Assembly: GCF_039537005.1 (NCBI RefSeq)
Contig: NZ_BAAAZR010000020.1
Span: 186,001-250,000, forward strand
Reading direction: 5' to 3'
DNA length: 64,000 nt
Origin: Sphaerisporangium flaviroseum
GTDB taxonomy: Bacteria; Actinomycetota; Actinomycetes; Streptosporangiales; Streptosporangiaceae
Each line of letters starts with the position of its first letter. The stretch's first letter is position 1. Below, piece after piece: positions 17,260 to 26,240 of this stretch. The translations under genes were made by a program, and so were the position numbers. The notes under the pieces were generated by a model. That model was given only the letters and a program-made list of their open reading frames with translations. It did no database searches and had not been told where the DNA came from.

Positions 17260-18996
17260 TCAGGCGCCAAGCAGCTTGCGTACGCGGTCGGCGCCGGCCG
17301 CGAGCAGGAGGGTGGGCAGGCGCGGGCCGGTGTCGCGGCCGACCAGCAGGTTGTACAGAAGTGCGAAGAACTCGCGCTGGGCGACCTTGAGCTCCGGGGT
17401 CGGCTTGGCGTCGGCCGCCAGCCCCGCCTGGACCTTCGGCACGCCGTAGACCAGCCCCGTCAGCCCGTCGAGCGACCAGTGATCGTCGAGCCCATCGAGC
17501 AGCAGCCGCAGCGACTCGCGCTCGGTGTCGCCGAGGGATCCCAGCAGCGCCATGTCGGGCTCGTCGCGCACGCGGGTGCGCTGCTCGGCCGGGACCTGCG
17601 TGGTGACCCACCGCTCCGCCCGATCGAGCCGGGGCCGTGCCTCGTCCAGGGACGTGATCGGGTGCTCGGGATCGAGATCGCGCAGGATGCGCAGCGTCTG
17701 CTCGCCGTGGCCGGTGGTGATGTCGACGATCGAGGCCAGAGTGCGGTAGGGCAGCGGCCGGGGCGTCACCGGAAGCGGGCCCGACGCGGTGCCGATCGCG
17801 CGGTTGTAGGCCGCCACGTCGGCGGGCAGCGCCGTGCCATCGTCGATCTTGCGCTCCAGAGCGTCCCACTCGTCGTACAGCCGCTGGATCTCCTGGTCGA
17901 AGGCGACCTTGAAGGACTGGTTCGGCCTGCGGCGGGCGTACAGCCAGCGCAGCAGCGGCGCCTCCATGATCTCCAGCGCGTCGGCGGGGGTGGGCACGGC
18001 GCCCTTGGAGCTGCTCATCTTGGCCATGCCGCTGATGCCGACGAAGGCGTACATCGGCCCGATCGGCTGCTCGCCCCCGAACACCTCCTTGACGATGTGG
18101 CCGCCGACCACCCAGGACGAGCCCGAGGAGTGGTGGTCCACCCCGGACGGCTCGAAGACGACGCCCTCGTACGCCCAGCGCATCGGCCAGTCGACCTTCC
18201 ACACGAGCTTGCCGCGGTCGTGCTCGGAGAGCCGCACGGTCTCGGAGTGCCCGCAGGCGCAGGTGTAGGTGAGCTCGGTGGTCTCGTCGTCGTACGCGGT
18301 CACCGTGGTCACGTCGCGATCGCAGACCGAGCAGTAGGGCTTGTACGGGAAGTAGCCCGCGGCGACCTTGCCGTCGTCCTCGCCTGCCGCCCCCGAGCCC
18401 TCGGCCGCCGACTCCGCCGCGGCGGAGTCGGCCTCGTCGAGCGCCTTACCCTGCGGCTTCTTGGCCGTTACCGGCTTGTCCTTGGTGCGGTAGCGGTCGA
18501 GGATCTCGTCGATGCGCTCGCGCTCGCGCATGGCGTAGAGGATCTGGCCGCGGTAGACGCCCGTGGTGTACTGCTCGGTCTGGCTGATGCCGTGGTACTC
18601 GACGCCCATCTCGGCCAGTGCCGCGATCATCGGCGCCTTGAAGTGCTCGGCCCAGTTGGGATGCTCGCTGCCGGGGGGCGCGGGCACCGAGGTCAGCGGC
18701 TTGCCGATGTGCTCGGACCAGGAGGAGTCGACCCCCGCCGGCACCTTGCGGAACCGGTCGTAGTCGTCCCAGGAGATGATGTGGACGACGTCGTGCCCCC
18801 TGCGCCGGATCTCGTCGGCGACCAGGTGGGGCGTCATGACCTCGCGGAGGTTGCCGAGGTGGATAGGGCCCGAGGGGCTGAGGCCGGAAGCGCAGACGAT
18901 CGGTTTGCCGGGAGCGCGGCGCTCCGCCTCGGCGATTACCTCGTCCGCGAATCGTGAGACCCAGTCGGCCTCGCCGCTCATAGCCACGATCGGCAC
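17260..18996 (-). CDS. lysS: Lysine--tRNA ligase, class I
   Basis: Class I lysyl-tRNA synthetase (archaeal type), about 578 residues, charging tRNA-Lys. The HIGH-like motif is PIHLGN near 45-50 and the KMSKS-like motif is AKMSSSKG near 330. Zinc-binding cysteines occur in YCSVCD and CACGH. An alanine/glutamate-rich low-complexity insertion (SAAAESAAEGSG) lies near residue 205. A GTG at 18996 with AGGAAGG just before it is used; the ATG at 18981, five codons later, is an alternative. Class I enzymes are found in some actinobacteria, which fits the inferred host. Confidence 0.92.
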   Translation of the reverse strand: MPIVAMSGEADWVSRFADEVIAEAERRAPGKPIVCASGLSPSGPIHLGNLREVMTPHLVADEIRRRGHDVVHIISWDDYDRFRKVPAGVDSSWSEHIGKPLTSVPAPPGSEHPNWAEHFKAPMIAALAEMGVEYHGISQTEQYTTGVYRGQILYAMRERERIDEILDRYRTKDKPVTAKKPQGKALDEADSAAAESAAEGSGAAGEDDGKVAAGYFPYKPYCSVCDRDVTTVTAYDDETTELTYTCACGHSETVRLSEHDRGKLVWKVDWPMRWAYEGVVFEPSGVDHHSSGSSWVVGGHIVKEVFGGEQPIGPMYAFVGISGMAKMSSSKGAVPTPADALEIMEAPLLRWLYARRRPNQSFKVAFDQEIQRLYDEWDALERKIDDGTALPADVAAYNRAIGTASGPLPVTPRPLPYRTLASIVDITTGHGEQTLRILRDLDPEHPITSLDEARPRLDRAERWVTTQVPAEQRTRVRDEPDMALLGSLGDTERESLRLLLDGLDDHWSLDGLTGLVYGVPKVQAGLAADAKPTPELKVAQREFFALLYNLLVGRDTGPRLPTLLLAAGADRVRKLLGA

Positions 18997-19100
18997 ATCC
19001 TTCCTAGAAAGCCTTACGCCCCCATTCTCCCGGACCGCCGCAGTAGGCCGTGCATCCGTGTCCGGGCGGACGGCTCAGGTCGAGGCTTCCGCAGGATCAC

Positions 19101-20060
19101 TCATCCCGGAGGCTGGGGGGTGTCGGGAGGGAACGGCACGCCGGTCAGCCGCTCGGCCGTCTCCCAGAGCCGGGCGGCGGTCGCCTCGTCGTACGCGCGG
19201 CGCGGCATCTTGGCCACCGCCGGCATGCCGACGAGACCGAACCTGCCATCGGGGCCGTAGTACCGGCCGCCGGCCACGTCAGGAGCGGTGGCGGCGTAGA
19301 CGGTGGCCAGCGCGCCCTGCTCCGGCTCCATGACCGTTCTGGTGACCCTGGCGAACAGTGCGGTGAAGTCGGGGCGGTCGGCGCCGCGGCCCAGGTTGGG
19401 GCCGGTCGTCTGCAGGTTGGTGCGGGTGAACCCCGGGTGTGACGCGGCGCTGAGGATCCCCCACCCGTGCTGGGCGCTCAGCCGCCGCATCTCCCGCGCG
19501 AACAGCAGGTTGGCGAGCTTGGACTGGGCGTAGGCACCCCAGGGGCGGTACTTCCGCTCGCTCTGGAGATCGTTGAAGTCGATCTTCCCGATCTGCGCCA
19601 GCCCGCTGCTGACGTGCACCACCCGGGGAGAGCCGGCCTTCAGCAGCAGCGGCAGCAGCCGGCCGGTGAGGGCGAAGTGCCCCAGGTAGTTGGTCCCCAA
19701 CTGCAACTCGAAGCCGTCGGCCGTCGTGTGCCGCTTGGGCACGGCCATGATGCCCGCGTTGTTGACGAGGATGTCGATCGGCCGGCCTCGGCCGTTCATC
19801 GACTCGGCGAAGGCGGCGACCGAGTCGAGGGCGGCCAGGTCCAGCGGCTCGGCCGAGACCGTGCCCTTCGGGCCCGCGGCGCTGATGTTGGCCACCGCCC
19901 GGTCGCCCTTGGCCGGGTCGCGGACCGCCAGCACCACATCGGCCCCGGCGAGGGCGAGGCGGCGGGCGGTCTCGAAGCCGATGCCGCTGTTCGCGCCGGT
20001 GACCACGGCGAGCATGCCGGTCTGGTCGGGGATCTGGATGTCCTTCGTCGCGCTGCTCAT
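19101..20060 (-). CDS. Short-chain dehydrogenase/reductase (retinol dehydrogenase-like)
   Basis: A 319-residue NAD(P)-dependent SDR. The cofactor motif TGANSGIG is near 21-28, the NNAG motif near 99-102, and the catalytic Ser/Tyr/Lys are in HVSSG and YAQSK. The long C-terminal part (EPEQGALATVYAAT) matches the retinol dehydrogenase / WW-domain oxidoreductase-like group. Substrate unknown. Start at 20060 follows AGGGAG. It is divergent from the DUF6461 gene with a 188-base spacer. Confidence 0.85.
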   Translation of the reverse strand: MSSATKDIQIPDQTGMLAVVTGANSGIGFETARRLALAGADVVLAVRDPAKGDRAVANISAAGPKGTVSAEPLDLAALDSVAAFAESMNGRGRPIDILVNNAGIMAVPKRHTTADGFELQLGTNYLGHFALTGRLLPLLLKAGSPRVVHVSSGLAQIGKIDFNDLQSERKYRPWGAYAQSKLANLLFAREMRRLSAQHGWGILSAASHPGFTRTNLQTTGPNLGRGADRPDFTALFARVTRTVMEPEQGALATVYAATAPDVAGGRYYGPDGRFGLVGMPAVAKMPRRAYDEATAARLWETAERLTGVPFPPDTPQPPG

Positions 20061-20248
20061 GTGCCGCTCCCTGTGGAGGACCATGCCTGATGTCTCCGGC
20101 GAAGGTACCAGACCGATGTTCTTTGTCGAAGGTGGCCTGGCGCGTTCTCGATCTCGGCCCCAGCATGGGTTTTCGGGCTGAACGCCGATTCTGTCGGCTG
20201 CCGCTGGCAAGATCATGTTGCCTGGATCGATGGCGAAAGGACCCACCG

Positions 20249-20836
20249 ATGAGTGGTGCGACGGCGGCCGACTATGCCTGGTTCGAGGAGGAGTTCGGCG
20301 ACAGCTTATGCGTCTCCGGTTTCTGCCTCACCTTCGTGCGTGACGTGTCCCCGGAGGAAGCGCTCCACCGCATCGGTGTCACCGCCGAGCAGGCGAAGGA
20401 CGTCCACAAGATCCCCGCCGAGCACCTCGTCACCGCCTACGCCGTGATCGGCGGCACCGTCCTGCTCGAAGAGGAGGGGTACGCGGGAACGCTCGTGGAG
20501 GTCACCCGGCGGCTCTCTGCGGGCACGATCATGGCGGCCGTCTACCACGACGGGAACCTGGACCGGCAGTTCCTCTACTCCGCCGACGGGCACCTGATCA
20601 CCGGTTTCGCGCCGGACGGTCCCGGGGCACGCTGGGGCGGCGACCCCGACCGGCTTGTCGTCCAGATGCGCCAACTCGGCATGCCCACCGCCGGCTCCCT
20701 CCGCGACGACGACCACGAGCGGGCCGATCCTCTGCTCACCGCCCTCGCCCTGGCGGAGCGTGCCACCGGTGTCCGGCTGACACGCGACCACCTCACCGGG
20801 CCCGCGCTCATGGGATCGGCCGAGCACCTTTACTGA
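20249..20836 (+). CDS. DUF6461 family protein
   Basis: A 195-residue actinobacterial protein of unknown function. It begins with a YAWFEEEFGDSLCVSGFCLTFVR stretch and contains a typical AVYHDGNLDRQFLYSADGHLIT segment near 100, both features of the DUF6461 family. No signal peptide or membrane segment. ATG at 20249 follows GAAAGG at eight bases; an earlier in-frame start upstream is not supported by homology. A single gene by its spacing. Confidence 0.65.
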   Translation: MSGATAADYAWFEEEFGDSLCVSGFCLTFVRDVSPEEALHRIGVTAEQAKDVHKIPAEHLVTAYAVIGGTVLLEEEGYAGTLVEVTRRLSAGTIMAAVYHDGNLDRQFLYSADGHLITGFAPDGPGARWGGDPDRLVVQMRQLGMPTAGSLRDDDHERADPLLTALALAERATGVRLTRDHLTGPALMGSAEHLY

Positions 20837-20881
20837 GCGGGCCCGCTCGTGGGTACGCGCCTGACACGTGCACCGTCGCGA

Positions 20882-21367
20882 TCATGGCATCTCGGACGTC
20901 TGGGCTCGGGCGATGTCGTCGAGGGCGGCGTTCAGGCGGACGGCGAACGGGTCACCGGACACGGCGAGCAGGTCGGCCACCAGCAGCGGAGCGTGCCGGG
21001 CCACATCGGGCCCCTCGAGCCGGAACGCCTCCTCATCAGGCTGGTGCACGCCGAGGGCCCCGGCCACCAGCATCACCAGGACATCCGGGTCGACGGTGGG
21101 AAACCAGCCGGCCGCCGACCGTGCGCAGCGTGCGACCAGCACGTGCACGTCGTCCGCGGTCAGCCCGTCGGGATGCAGCCGTTCCAGCGACGATCTGACC
21201 ACGGCGCCGAGCACGAGGCCCACCTGCTCGGAGTCGAGCGCGGCAAGCTGCGCCGCCGCACGCTGGAAGGCCTCCGTATCGCGGGACCGCGCCGCCGCCA
21301 CCGCGTCGGCGGCCGCCTCGGCGATGGCCCGCGCGGGCTTGGGGAGGTGACGCCAGGACAAGCTCAT
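20882..21367 (-). CDS. Hypothetical protein, helical
   Basis: A 161-residue protein I do not recognise. It is alanine- and leucine-rich and predicted to be mainly helical, with no signal peptide or membrane helix. The segments DSEQVGLVLGAVVRSSLERLHPDG and DPDVLVMLVAGALGVH suggest a small helical bundle. ATG at 21367 is preceded by AAGGAG at short spacing; an ATG at 21403 would add 12 residues. Codon use is normal for the window, so it is likely real. Confidence 0.6.
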   Translation of the reverse strand: MSLSWRHLPKPARAIAEAAADAVAAARSRDTEAFQRAAAQLAALDSEQVGLVLGAVVRSSLERLHPDGLTADDVHVLVARCARSAAGWFPTVDPDVLVMLVAGALGVHQPDEEAFRLEGPDVARHAPLLVADLLAVSGDPFAVRLNAALDDIARAQTSEMP

Positions 21368-21430
21368 CGGCTCCTTCGGCGGGATCGGCACGCACGCCAG
21401 CATGCCACGCCCGCGAAGGAGGGTTCGCGG

Positions 21431-21694
21431 TCAGGAGAGGTCCAGAGGGCTCCAGGGGCTGGTCCGGCGTACGGACACCCCGGGGGCGCGGAAGTAGGGG
21501 TCCGCGTCGATCAGCCGGCGAAGTGCCGCCTCGTCCGCCACGTCGAAGACCAGCAACGCTCCTGAATCATCGGCCCACGGGCCCGCCATGACCAGCACAC
21601 CCTCGCGATGCCAGGCCAGCAGCCGCTCGCGATGCGCGGGCCGGGCCGCCAGGCGCCGGGGGTCGGACGTGAATTCCAGCTCCACTACATACAT
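21431..21694 (-). CDS. YCII-related domain protein
   Basis: An 87-residue YciI-like protein of the dimeric alpha/beta-barrel fold. It begins MYVVELEF, has RPAHRERLLAWHREGVLVMAGPW with the conserved His-Asp/Glu region, and ends with DPYFRAPGVSVRRTSPW, typical of the family. Some members are dehydratases or stress proteins; this one is unassigned. ATG at 21694 fits the family start; ATG at 21712 adds six residues. It is divergent from the Crp/Fnr gene and close to the palindrome at 21729-21744. Confidence 0.75.
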   Translation of the reverse strand: MYVVELEFTSDPRRLAARPAHRERLLAWHREGVLVMAGPWADDSGALLVFDVADEAALRRLIDADPYFRAPGVSVRRTSPWSPLDLS

Positions 21695-21728
21695 GGCCGC
21701 AAAGTAGGACATCTCACGCGCTTAACGC

Positions 21729-21744
21729 TGTATCCCTTGATACA
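21729..21744. promoter_or_regulatory. Crp/Fnr-type operator palindrome at regulator start
   Basis: TGTATCCCTTGATACA has perfect 6-bp arms around a 4-base centre, resembling the dyads bound by Crp/Fnr proteins. Its last base is the A of the regulator's ATG, and it lies 17-35 bases before the divergent YCII starts. Autoregulation of the regulator and control of the YCII gene are inferred. Confidence 0.55.
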
Positions 21745-22403
21745 TGAACTTCGGACCGCATGATCTGGGACGGGTTCCCCTTCTCTCGCATCTGGAGCCT
21801 CCCGAGCTGGCCCGGCTCTGGGCCCGTACGAGACCCGCGCGCTTCTCCCGCAGCGAGATCCTCCGCATGCAGGGCCAGCGGGCGGACCGGCTCCTGGTGC
21901 TGCTGGCGGGCACGGTCACCGCGGTCTGCGTCACTCCCGCCGGAGGACGGCGCCACCTCGCGTACCTGCGCGGCCCGTGCGTCCTGGACAAGACGGCGGT
22001 GCTGGACGCGCGTGGGCACACGGCGACCTTCGTCGCCGACACCGCCTGCGCGGTGCGGACGCTGCCGCGGCAGGAGTTCCTGCGGCTCATCGACGAGGAC
22101 GCCGTCGCGCGAGGGCATGTCCTGCGCCACCTCGCCGATGACCTCCGCCGTTCGCAACGGCGGCTCGTGGAGGCCACCTCACTGCCCGCGCAGGCACGGG
22201 TGGCGGCGTGGCTGCTGGAGGCGGGTGCGGCGCCCGGCGCCATCGTCGCGTTGCCGGGCTCCCAGGAGGCGCTGGGCCACCTGCTCGGGCTCAGCCGCGT
22301 GAGCGTCAACCGGGCGCTCAAGCACCTGGAGCGCCGCGGCGCCGTACGAGTCGAACACGGGGGAATCCGCCTCCTGTCACCGGAGACGCTGGAAGATCGA
22401 TGA
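21744..22403 (+). CDS. Crp/Fnr family transcriptional regulator
   Basis: A 219-residue regulator with an N-terminal cyclic-nucleotide-binding-like beta-barrel (about 10-120) and a C-terminal winged helix (about 145-215). The recognition helix region is GLSRVSVNRALKHLERRG. No four-cysteine cluster of the FNR oxygen-sensing type is present (the N-terminal region has only scattered Cys), so the signal is unknown. The ATG directly abuts the palindrome, with no ribosome-binding site, so a leaderless mRNA is likely. Confidence 0.88.
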   Translation: MNFGPHDLGRVPLLSHLEPPELARLWARTRPARFSRSEILRMQGQRADRLLVLLAGTVTAVCVTPAGGRRHLAYLRGPCVLDKTAVLDARGHTATFVADTACAVRTLPRQEFLRLIDEDAVARGHVLRHLADDLRRSQRRLVEATSLPAQARVAAWLLEAGAAPGAIVALPGSQEALGHLLGLSRVSVNRALKHLERRGAVRVEHGGIRLLSPETLEDR

Positions 22404-22582
22404 CATGCCGGACCGTCACGGCGGCGAGGAGGAGGGTGAAGCCCGGGGCGTGGGAGATCTGGGCCCGCTTGCCGAGAAGACACCTCTGAGCATCAGCCCT
22501 TGGTACCGCGGCGCCGTCCGTCCCTCAACATTGTCGGGCTCACGGCTTAGGCTGCTGGAGACGAAGACCTGGGGAGGTAGTC

Positions 22583-23008
22583 ATGGACCTCGATATCGAC
22601 AACGCGGTCGTCCGGCTGTGCGCGGAGGGCTTGCAGGCCGAGTCCGAGGGCAGACCAGAGGTCGCACGCCGCCTGTTCGACCAGGCGTGGGCCGAGCGGG
22701 CCGACGACTTCGACGCCTGCGTGGCCGCTCACTACGTCGCCCGCCAGCAGGACTCCCCCGAGGAGACGCTCCTGTGGAACGCCGTCTCGCTGCACCACGC
22801 GAACGCCACCGGCGACGAGCGCGTCCTTGAGCTCTATCCGTCGCTCTACCTCAACATGGGCGCGTCTCACGAGCTTCTGGGCGATCAGGCCGAGGCCGCG
22901 CGCTACTTCCGCCTGGCGGCGAACCATGCCGGCGATCTTCCCCAGGGGCCTTACGCCGACATGCTCCGGCGGGGCATCGCCGACGGCCTCGACCGCGTGA
23001 GCCGCTGA
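22583..23008 (+). CDS. Hypothetical TPR-like protein
   Basis: A 141-residue soluble protein with helix pairs resembling tetratricopeptide repeats: ESEGRPEVARRLFDQAWAERADDFDACVAAHYVA near 20-53 and LYLNMGASHELLGDQAEAARYFRLAANHA near 88-116. A strong GGGGAGG precedes the ATG. Such proteins mediate protein contacts; no specific role can be read. It converges on the asparagine synthetase gene. Confidence 0.75.
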   Translation: MDLDIDNAVVRLCAEGLQAESEGRPEVARRLFDQAWAERADDFDACVAAHYVARQQDSPEETLLWNAVSLHHANATGDERVLELYPSLYLNMGASHELLGDQAEAARYFRLAANHAGDLPQGPYADMLRRGIADGLDRVSR

Positions 23009-23059
23009 TCCCCCACCCCGGCCGCCGCCCTCCGCCGCGACTCGACGGTGAGCACGCCG

Positions 23060-24922
23060 TCAGAGGCTGACACGCACCTGGTACCGCTCCAGCCAGGCGT
23101 TGAACTGCAGGAGTCCCTCCAGCGCGGCCCGCACGTCGTGGCGGCTGACCCCGCCCTGCGGCTGGTCGAGCATGGCCCGCACCTTCGAGAGGTCCAGCAT
23201 CGGGGCCGCGACGAGCTCGCCGGAGGCGAGCAGCCGGGCCGTCTCCTCGCGGAGGGCCTTCTCGTATGCCGGGTCCTGTGTCGAGGGGTACGGGCTCTTG
23301 CGCCGCTCCAGGACCGACCGCGGCAGCACGTCGGCCACGGCGGCACGGAGCAGGCTCTTCTCGTGCCCGTCGAAGGTCTTCATCGACCATGGGGTGTTGA
23401 AAACGTACTCCACGAGCCGGTGATCGCAGAACGGCACCCGGACCTCCAGGCCGACGGCCATGCTCATGCGGTCCTTGCGGTCGAGCAGGATCTGCACGAA
23501 CCGGGAGAGGTGGAGATAGCTGATCTCCCGCATGCGCGCCTGCAGGCCGTCCTCCCCGGGCAGGCGGGGGACCTCGTCGAGTGCCTGGCGGTAGCGCTGG
23601 GCGCGGTAACCGTTGAGGTCGATCTTGCGCAGCAGATCGCGGTCGAGGACCTCCTCCAGGGCGGTGAACCGCGCGCCGCCCTGGGTGGCCAGCCACGGGA
23701 AGGTGTCGGCTCCGACCGCCTCGGGCTCGTGGAACCAGCGGTAGCCGCCGAAGACCTCGTCGGCGGACTCCCCCGACAACGCCACCGTCGAGCGCTGCCT
23801 GATCGCCTTGAACAGCAGGTAGAGCGAGGTGTCCATGTCGCCGATGCCCGTCGGCAGGTCGCGTGCCCGCAGCACCGCGGCCCGTACCTTCGGGTCCATG
23901 AGGTCGCCGGAGTCAAGGACGATGTCGGTGTGCTCGACACCGAGGTGCTCCAGGTGCCGCACCAGATCATGGACGTAGGGCGTGTCGGGGGCGTCGCGCA
24001 TCTCGTCGGGGCTGAAGTTCTCGGAGTAGCCGACGAAGTCGACCGAGAAGGAGCGGAGCTTGCCCTGGCCGTGCCGGCGAAGCGCCATCGCGGCGAGCGC
24101 GGTGACGGTGCTGGAGTCGAGGCCGCCGGACAGCAGCGTGCACAGCGGCACATCACTGATCAGCTGACGATCGATGATGTCGTCCAGCAGTCCCCGGATG
24201 GTGCGGACCGTGGTCGGCAGGTCGTCGGTGTGCTCGCGGGACTCGAGCCGCCAGTAGCGGTTCTTGGCCAGGCCGCGCCTGCTCACCGTGACGACCCCGC
24301 CGGGGCTCACTTCGTACATGCCCCGGTAGATCGCGTGCTCCGGGGTCTTGACGAACGCCAGGAGCTCGCGCAGCCCTTCGATGTCGACCACAGGCGGCTG
24401 CGAGAGCGGGTTGGCGAGGATGGCCTTGGGCTCGGAGCCGAACATCAAACCATGGGGTGTCGGGTAGTAGTACAGCGGCTTGATGCCGAGCCGGTCGCGT
24501 ATGAGCACGAGCTCTTCCCGGCGGACGTCCCAGATGGCGAAGGCGTACATGCCGTTCAGATGGGAGCCCATGTCGGTCCCCCACTCGAGATACGCCCGCA
24601 GGACGACCTCGGTGTCGCTGCGTGTTCGGAACGGATGGCCCCGCGCGGTGAGCTCCTGGCGCAGTTCCTGGAAGTTGTACACCTCACCGCTGTAGGTGAG
24701 GACCGCCAGCACCTCGCCGTCCTCCTCGGCGATCATCGGCTGGCGTCCGCCCTCGATGTCGATGACCGCCAGCCGCCGATGCCCCAGCGCCCCATGGGGA
24801 GAGAGCCACATGCCCTCGTCGTCCGGTCCCCGGCACGCCATGGTCTCCGTCATGTCACGCAAGGTGTCCCGTGACTCACCTAGATCTCTCTCGAAGTCCA
24901 CCCACCCGCAGATTCCGCACAT
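23060..24922 (-). CDS. asnB: Asparagine synthase (glutamine-hydrolysing)
   Basis: A 620-residue two-domain enzyme. The N-terminal glutaminase domain starts MCGICGW with the nucleophile Cys2 and has RGPDDEG and YSGEVYNF; ammonia is channelled to the C-terminal synthetase with the ATP pyrophosphatase loop LLSGGLDSSTV near 260. It makes asparagine from aspartate, or amidates another acid, since actinomycetes use paralogues in peptidoglycan or antibiotic modification. Start at 24922 is fixed by the need for Cys at position 2. It stands alone, divergent from the DUF2795 gene. Confidence 0.9.
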   Translation of the reverse strand: MCGICGWVDFERDLGESRDTLRDMTETMACRGPDDEGMWLSPHGALGHRRLAVIDIEGGRQPMIAEEDGEVLAVLTYSGEVYNFQELRQELTARGHPFRTRSDTEVVLRAYLEWGTDMGSHLNGMYAFAIWDVRREELVLIRDRLGIKPLYYYPTPHGLMFGSEPKAILANPLSQPPVVDIEGLRELLAFVKTPEHAIYRGMYEVSPGGVVTVSRRGLAKNRYWRLESREHTDDLPTTVRTIRGLLDDIIDRQLISDVPLCTLLSGGLDSSTVTALAAMALRRHGQGKLRSFSVDFVGYSENFSPDEMRDAPDTPYVHDLVRHLEHLGVEHTDIVLDSGDLMDPKVRAAVLRARDLPTGIGDMDTSLYLLFKAIRQRSTVALSGESADEVFGGYRWFHEPEAVGADTFPWLATQGGARFTALEEVLDRDLLRKIDLNGYRAQRYRQALDEVPRLPGEDGLQARMREISYLHLSRFVQILLDRKDRMSMAVGLEVRVPFCDHRLVEYVFNTPWSMKTFDGHEKSLLRAAVADVLPRSVLERRKSPYPSTQDPAYEKALREETARLLASGELVAAPMLDLSKVRAMLDQPQGGVSRHDVRAALEGLLQFNAWLERYQVRVSL

Positions 24923-25126
24923 ATCGACGACCCCACGTCTCGCGGGAGAAAGCCATTGCCCCTGGTCAAATGGCGATTAGGCCACCTGTATGCCCCGCAG
25001 GGAAGGGCCGCAACCCTGCCCGACTCGCCCGTATGGCCAGTCCTAGGGAGATCATTCCGCGTGCCCGTTGCCGCCGGCGCGGGCGGGGGTAGGGACATCG
25101 TGATCCCGTCCGGGGGAGGTGAGGTC

Positions 25127-25540
25127 ATGCCCATCCAGCGCGGCAGCTCCAAACACGGCCCGCGCGCCGACGAAGAGCAGAAACACGAGGTCGAGGGCGT
25201 CATCCGCGGAGGCGGCCCGACCCGTACGGAGGAGTGGCGGCAGCCCGAGCCCATGCAGGACCCCGAGGAGGCGCTGAAGCCCCGGAGGTACCCGCCGGGG
25301 CACGAGCCGCGCACCCCGGAGGGGATCAGTCCCGAGGACGTCGATCGCAGGAGCACCCTGGCGGCGTGGCTGAGCGACACCCGCTACCCCGCCGAGCGCG
25401 CCGCCCTGCTGGCCCACGCCCACGCCAGGAAGGCCCCCGACGGCCTGATCGAAATGCTCCGCGACCTGCCCTCCGGCCAGAGGTTCCGCAACCTCGGCGA
25501 GGTGGCACGGGCCCTCGGGATCGGGGAGGAGCACCGCTGA
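25127..25540 (+). CDS. DUF2795 domain protein
   Basis: A 137-residue protein. The first half is charged and probably disordered (RADEEQKHEVEG, TPEGISPEDVDRRS). The second half fits DUF2795: STLAAWLSDTRYPAERAALLAHA and MLRDLPSGQRFRNLGEVARALG. Function unknown; DUF2795 proteins are common small actinobacterial proteins. ATG at 25127 is preceded by GGAGGTGAGG. The longer frame from 24956 has no homology. Confidence 0.75.
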   Translation: MPIQRGSSKHGPRADEEQKHEVEGVIRGGGPTRTEEWRQPEPMQDPEEALKPRRYPPGHEPRTPEGISPEDVDRRSTLAAWLSDTRYPAERAALLAHAHARKAPDGLIEMLRDLPSGQRFRNLGEVARALGIGEEHR

Positions 25541-25547
25541 CGATCTT

Positions 25548-26177
25548 TCACAGGGCGGTCACGACGGCGGGGTGCCGCGGATCGTCGGCGCGGACGACCA
25601 CGTCGGCGAGCGCCAGCGGCCCGGCCTCCTCCTCGTACCTCGCGTACGCGGGCAGCGTCCACCGCTGATCCTCGGGCGTACGCCGCGCCAGCGCGCCGGG
25701 CGACAGCCACAGGTGAACGGTGACCTCGAACGGCAACCAGCGGCCGAGCAGCAGCGCTCCGTCGACGAGCAGCACCCCGCCCGGCGGCATGGTCACGTAC
25801 GGCGCTCGCGTGGCCCTGTCGGTGGTGGTGTCCCACAGCGTGGGAAGCACCTTGCCGGAACCACCCGGGTCCAGAGGGTTCAGTACCTCACGTGACAGCG
25901 CGCCGTAGTCGAGCCAGTCGTCGTAGAAGGCGTCCGGGTCGGTGCGGCCGTACTCGAACCTGAGCGACGCCGGGCGCAGGAAATCGGCCGCCGAGACGCG
26001 AAGGACCTCGCGACCGCGAACGCGCAGCGGATCGGCGAGAGCGCCGGCCAGCTCGCCGGGTCGTGCCGCCGGAGCGCCGTCCAGCGCGACCCGCACCCAG
26101 GAGTCCCTGGGCGCGCCCGCTATGCGGTCGGCGAGCTCCTCGACCAGGGCGGCGGGAGAGACAGGGCGTACGTCCAC
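25548..26177 (-). CDS. Uridine kinase-like protein lacking the P-loop
   Basis: A 209-residue protein resembling the uridine kinase / AAA P-loop group: VRVALDGAPAARPGELAGAL takes the place of the Walker A strand-loop-helix, then RVSAADFLRPASLRFEYGRTDPDAFYDDWLDY matches the substrate region, and LLVDGALLLGRW the Walker B strand. The usual GxxGxGK[ST] is replaced by DGAPAARPGE, so ATP binding in the usual way is doubtful. The GTG at 26177 is a best guess; its surroundings are duplicated in a 35-bp repeat. It converges with the DUF2795 gene. Confidence 0.7.
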   Translation of the reverse strand: MDVRPVSPAALVEELADRIAGAPRDSWVRVALDGAPAARPGELAGALADPLRVRGREVLRVSAADFLRPASLRFEYGRTDPDAFYDDWLDYGALSREVLNPLDPGGSGKVLPTLWDTTTDRATRAPYVTMPPGGVLLVDGALLLGRWLPFEVTVHLWLSPGALARRTPEDQRWTLPAYARYEEEAGPLALADVVVRADDPRHPAVVTAL

Positions 26178-26240
26178 TCCCCCATCCTGGCCGACGACCG
26201 GCGTGCGTCCACTCCCCCATCCTGGCCGACGGCCGGTGTG
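26171..26240. repeat. 35-bp tandem duplication over a gene start
   Basis: Two 35-bp copies (26171-26205 and 26206-26240) differ at two positions. Each copy carries, on the minus strand, GGGGGAGTGGACG, the segment that holds the GTG start of the uridine-kinase-like gene in the first copy. As 35 is not a multiple of three, the second copy lies in another frame. Confidence 0.85.
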
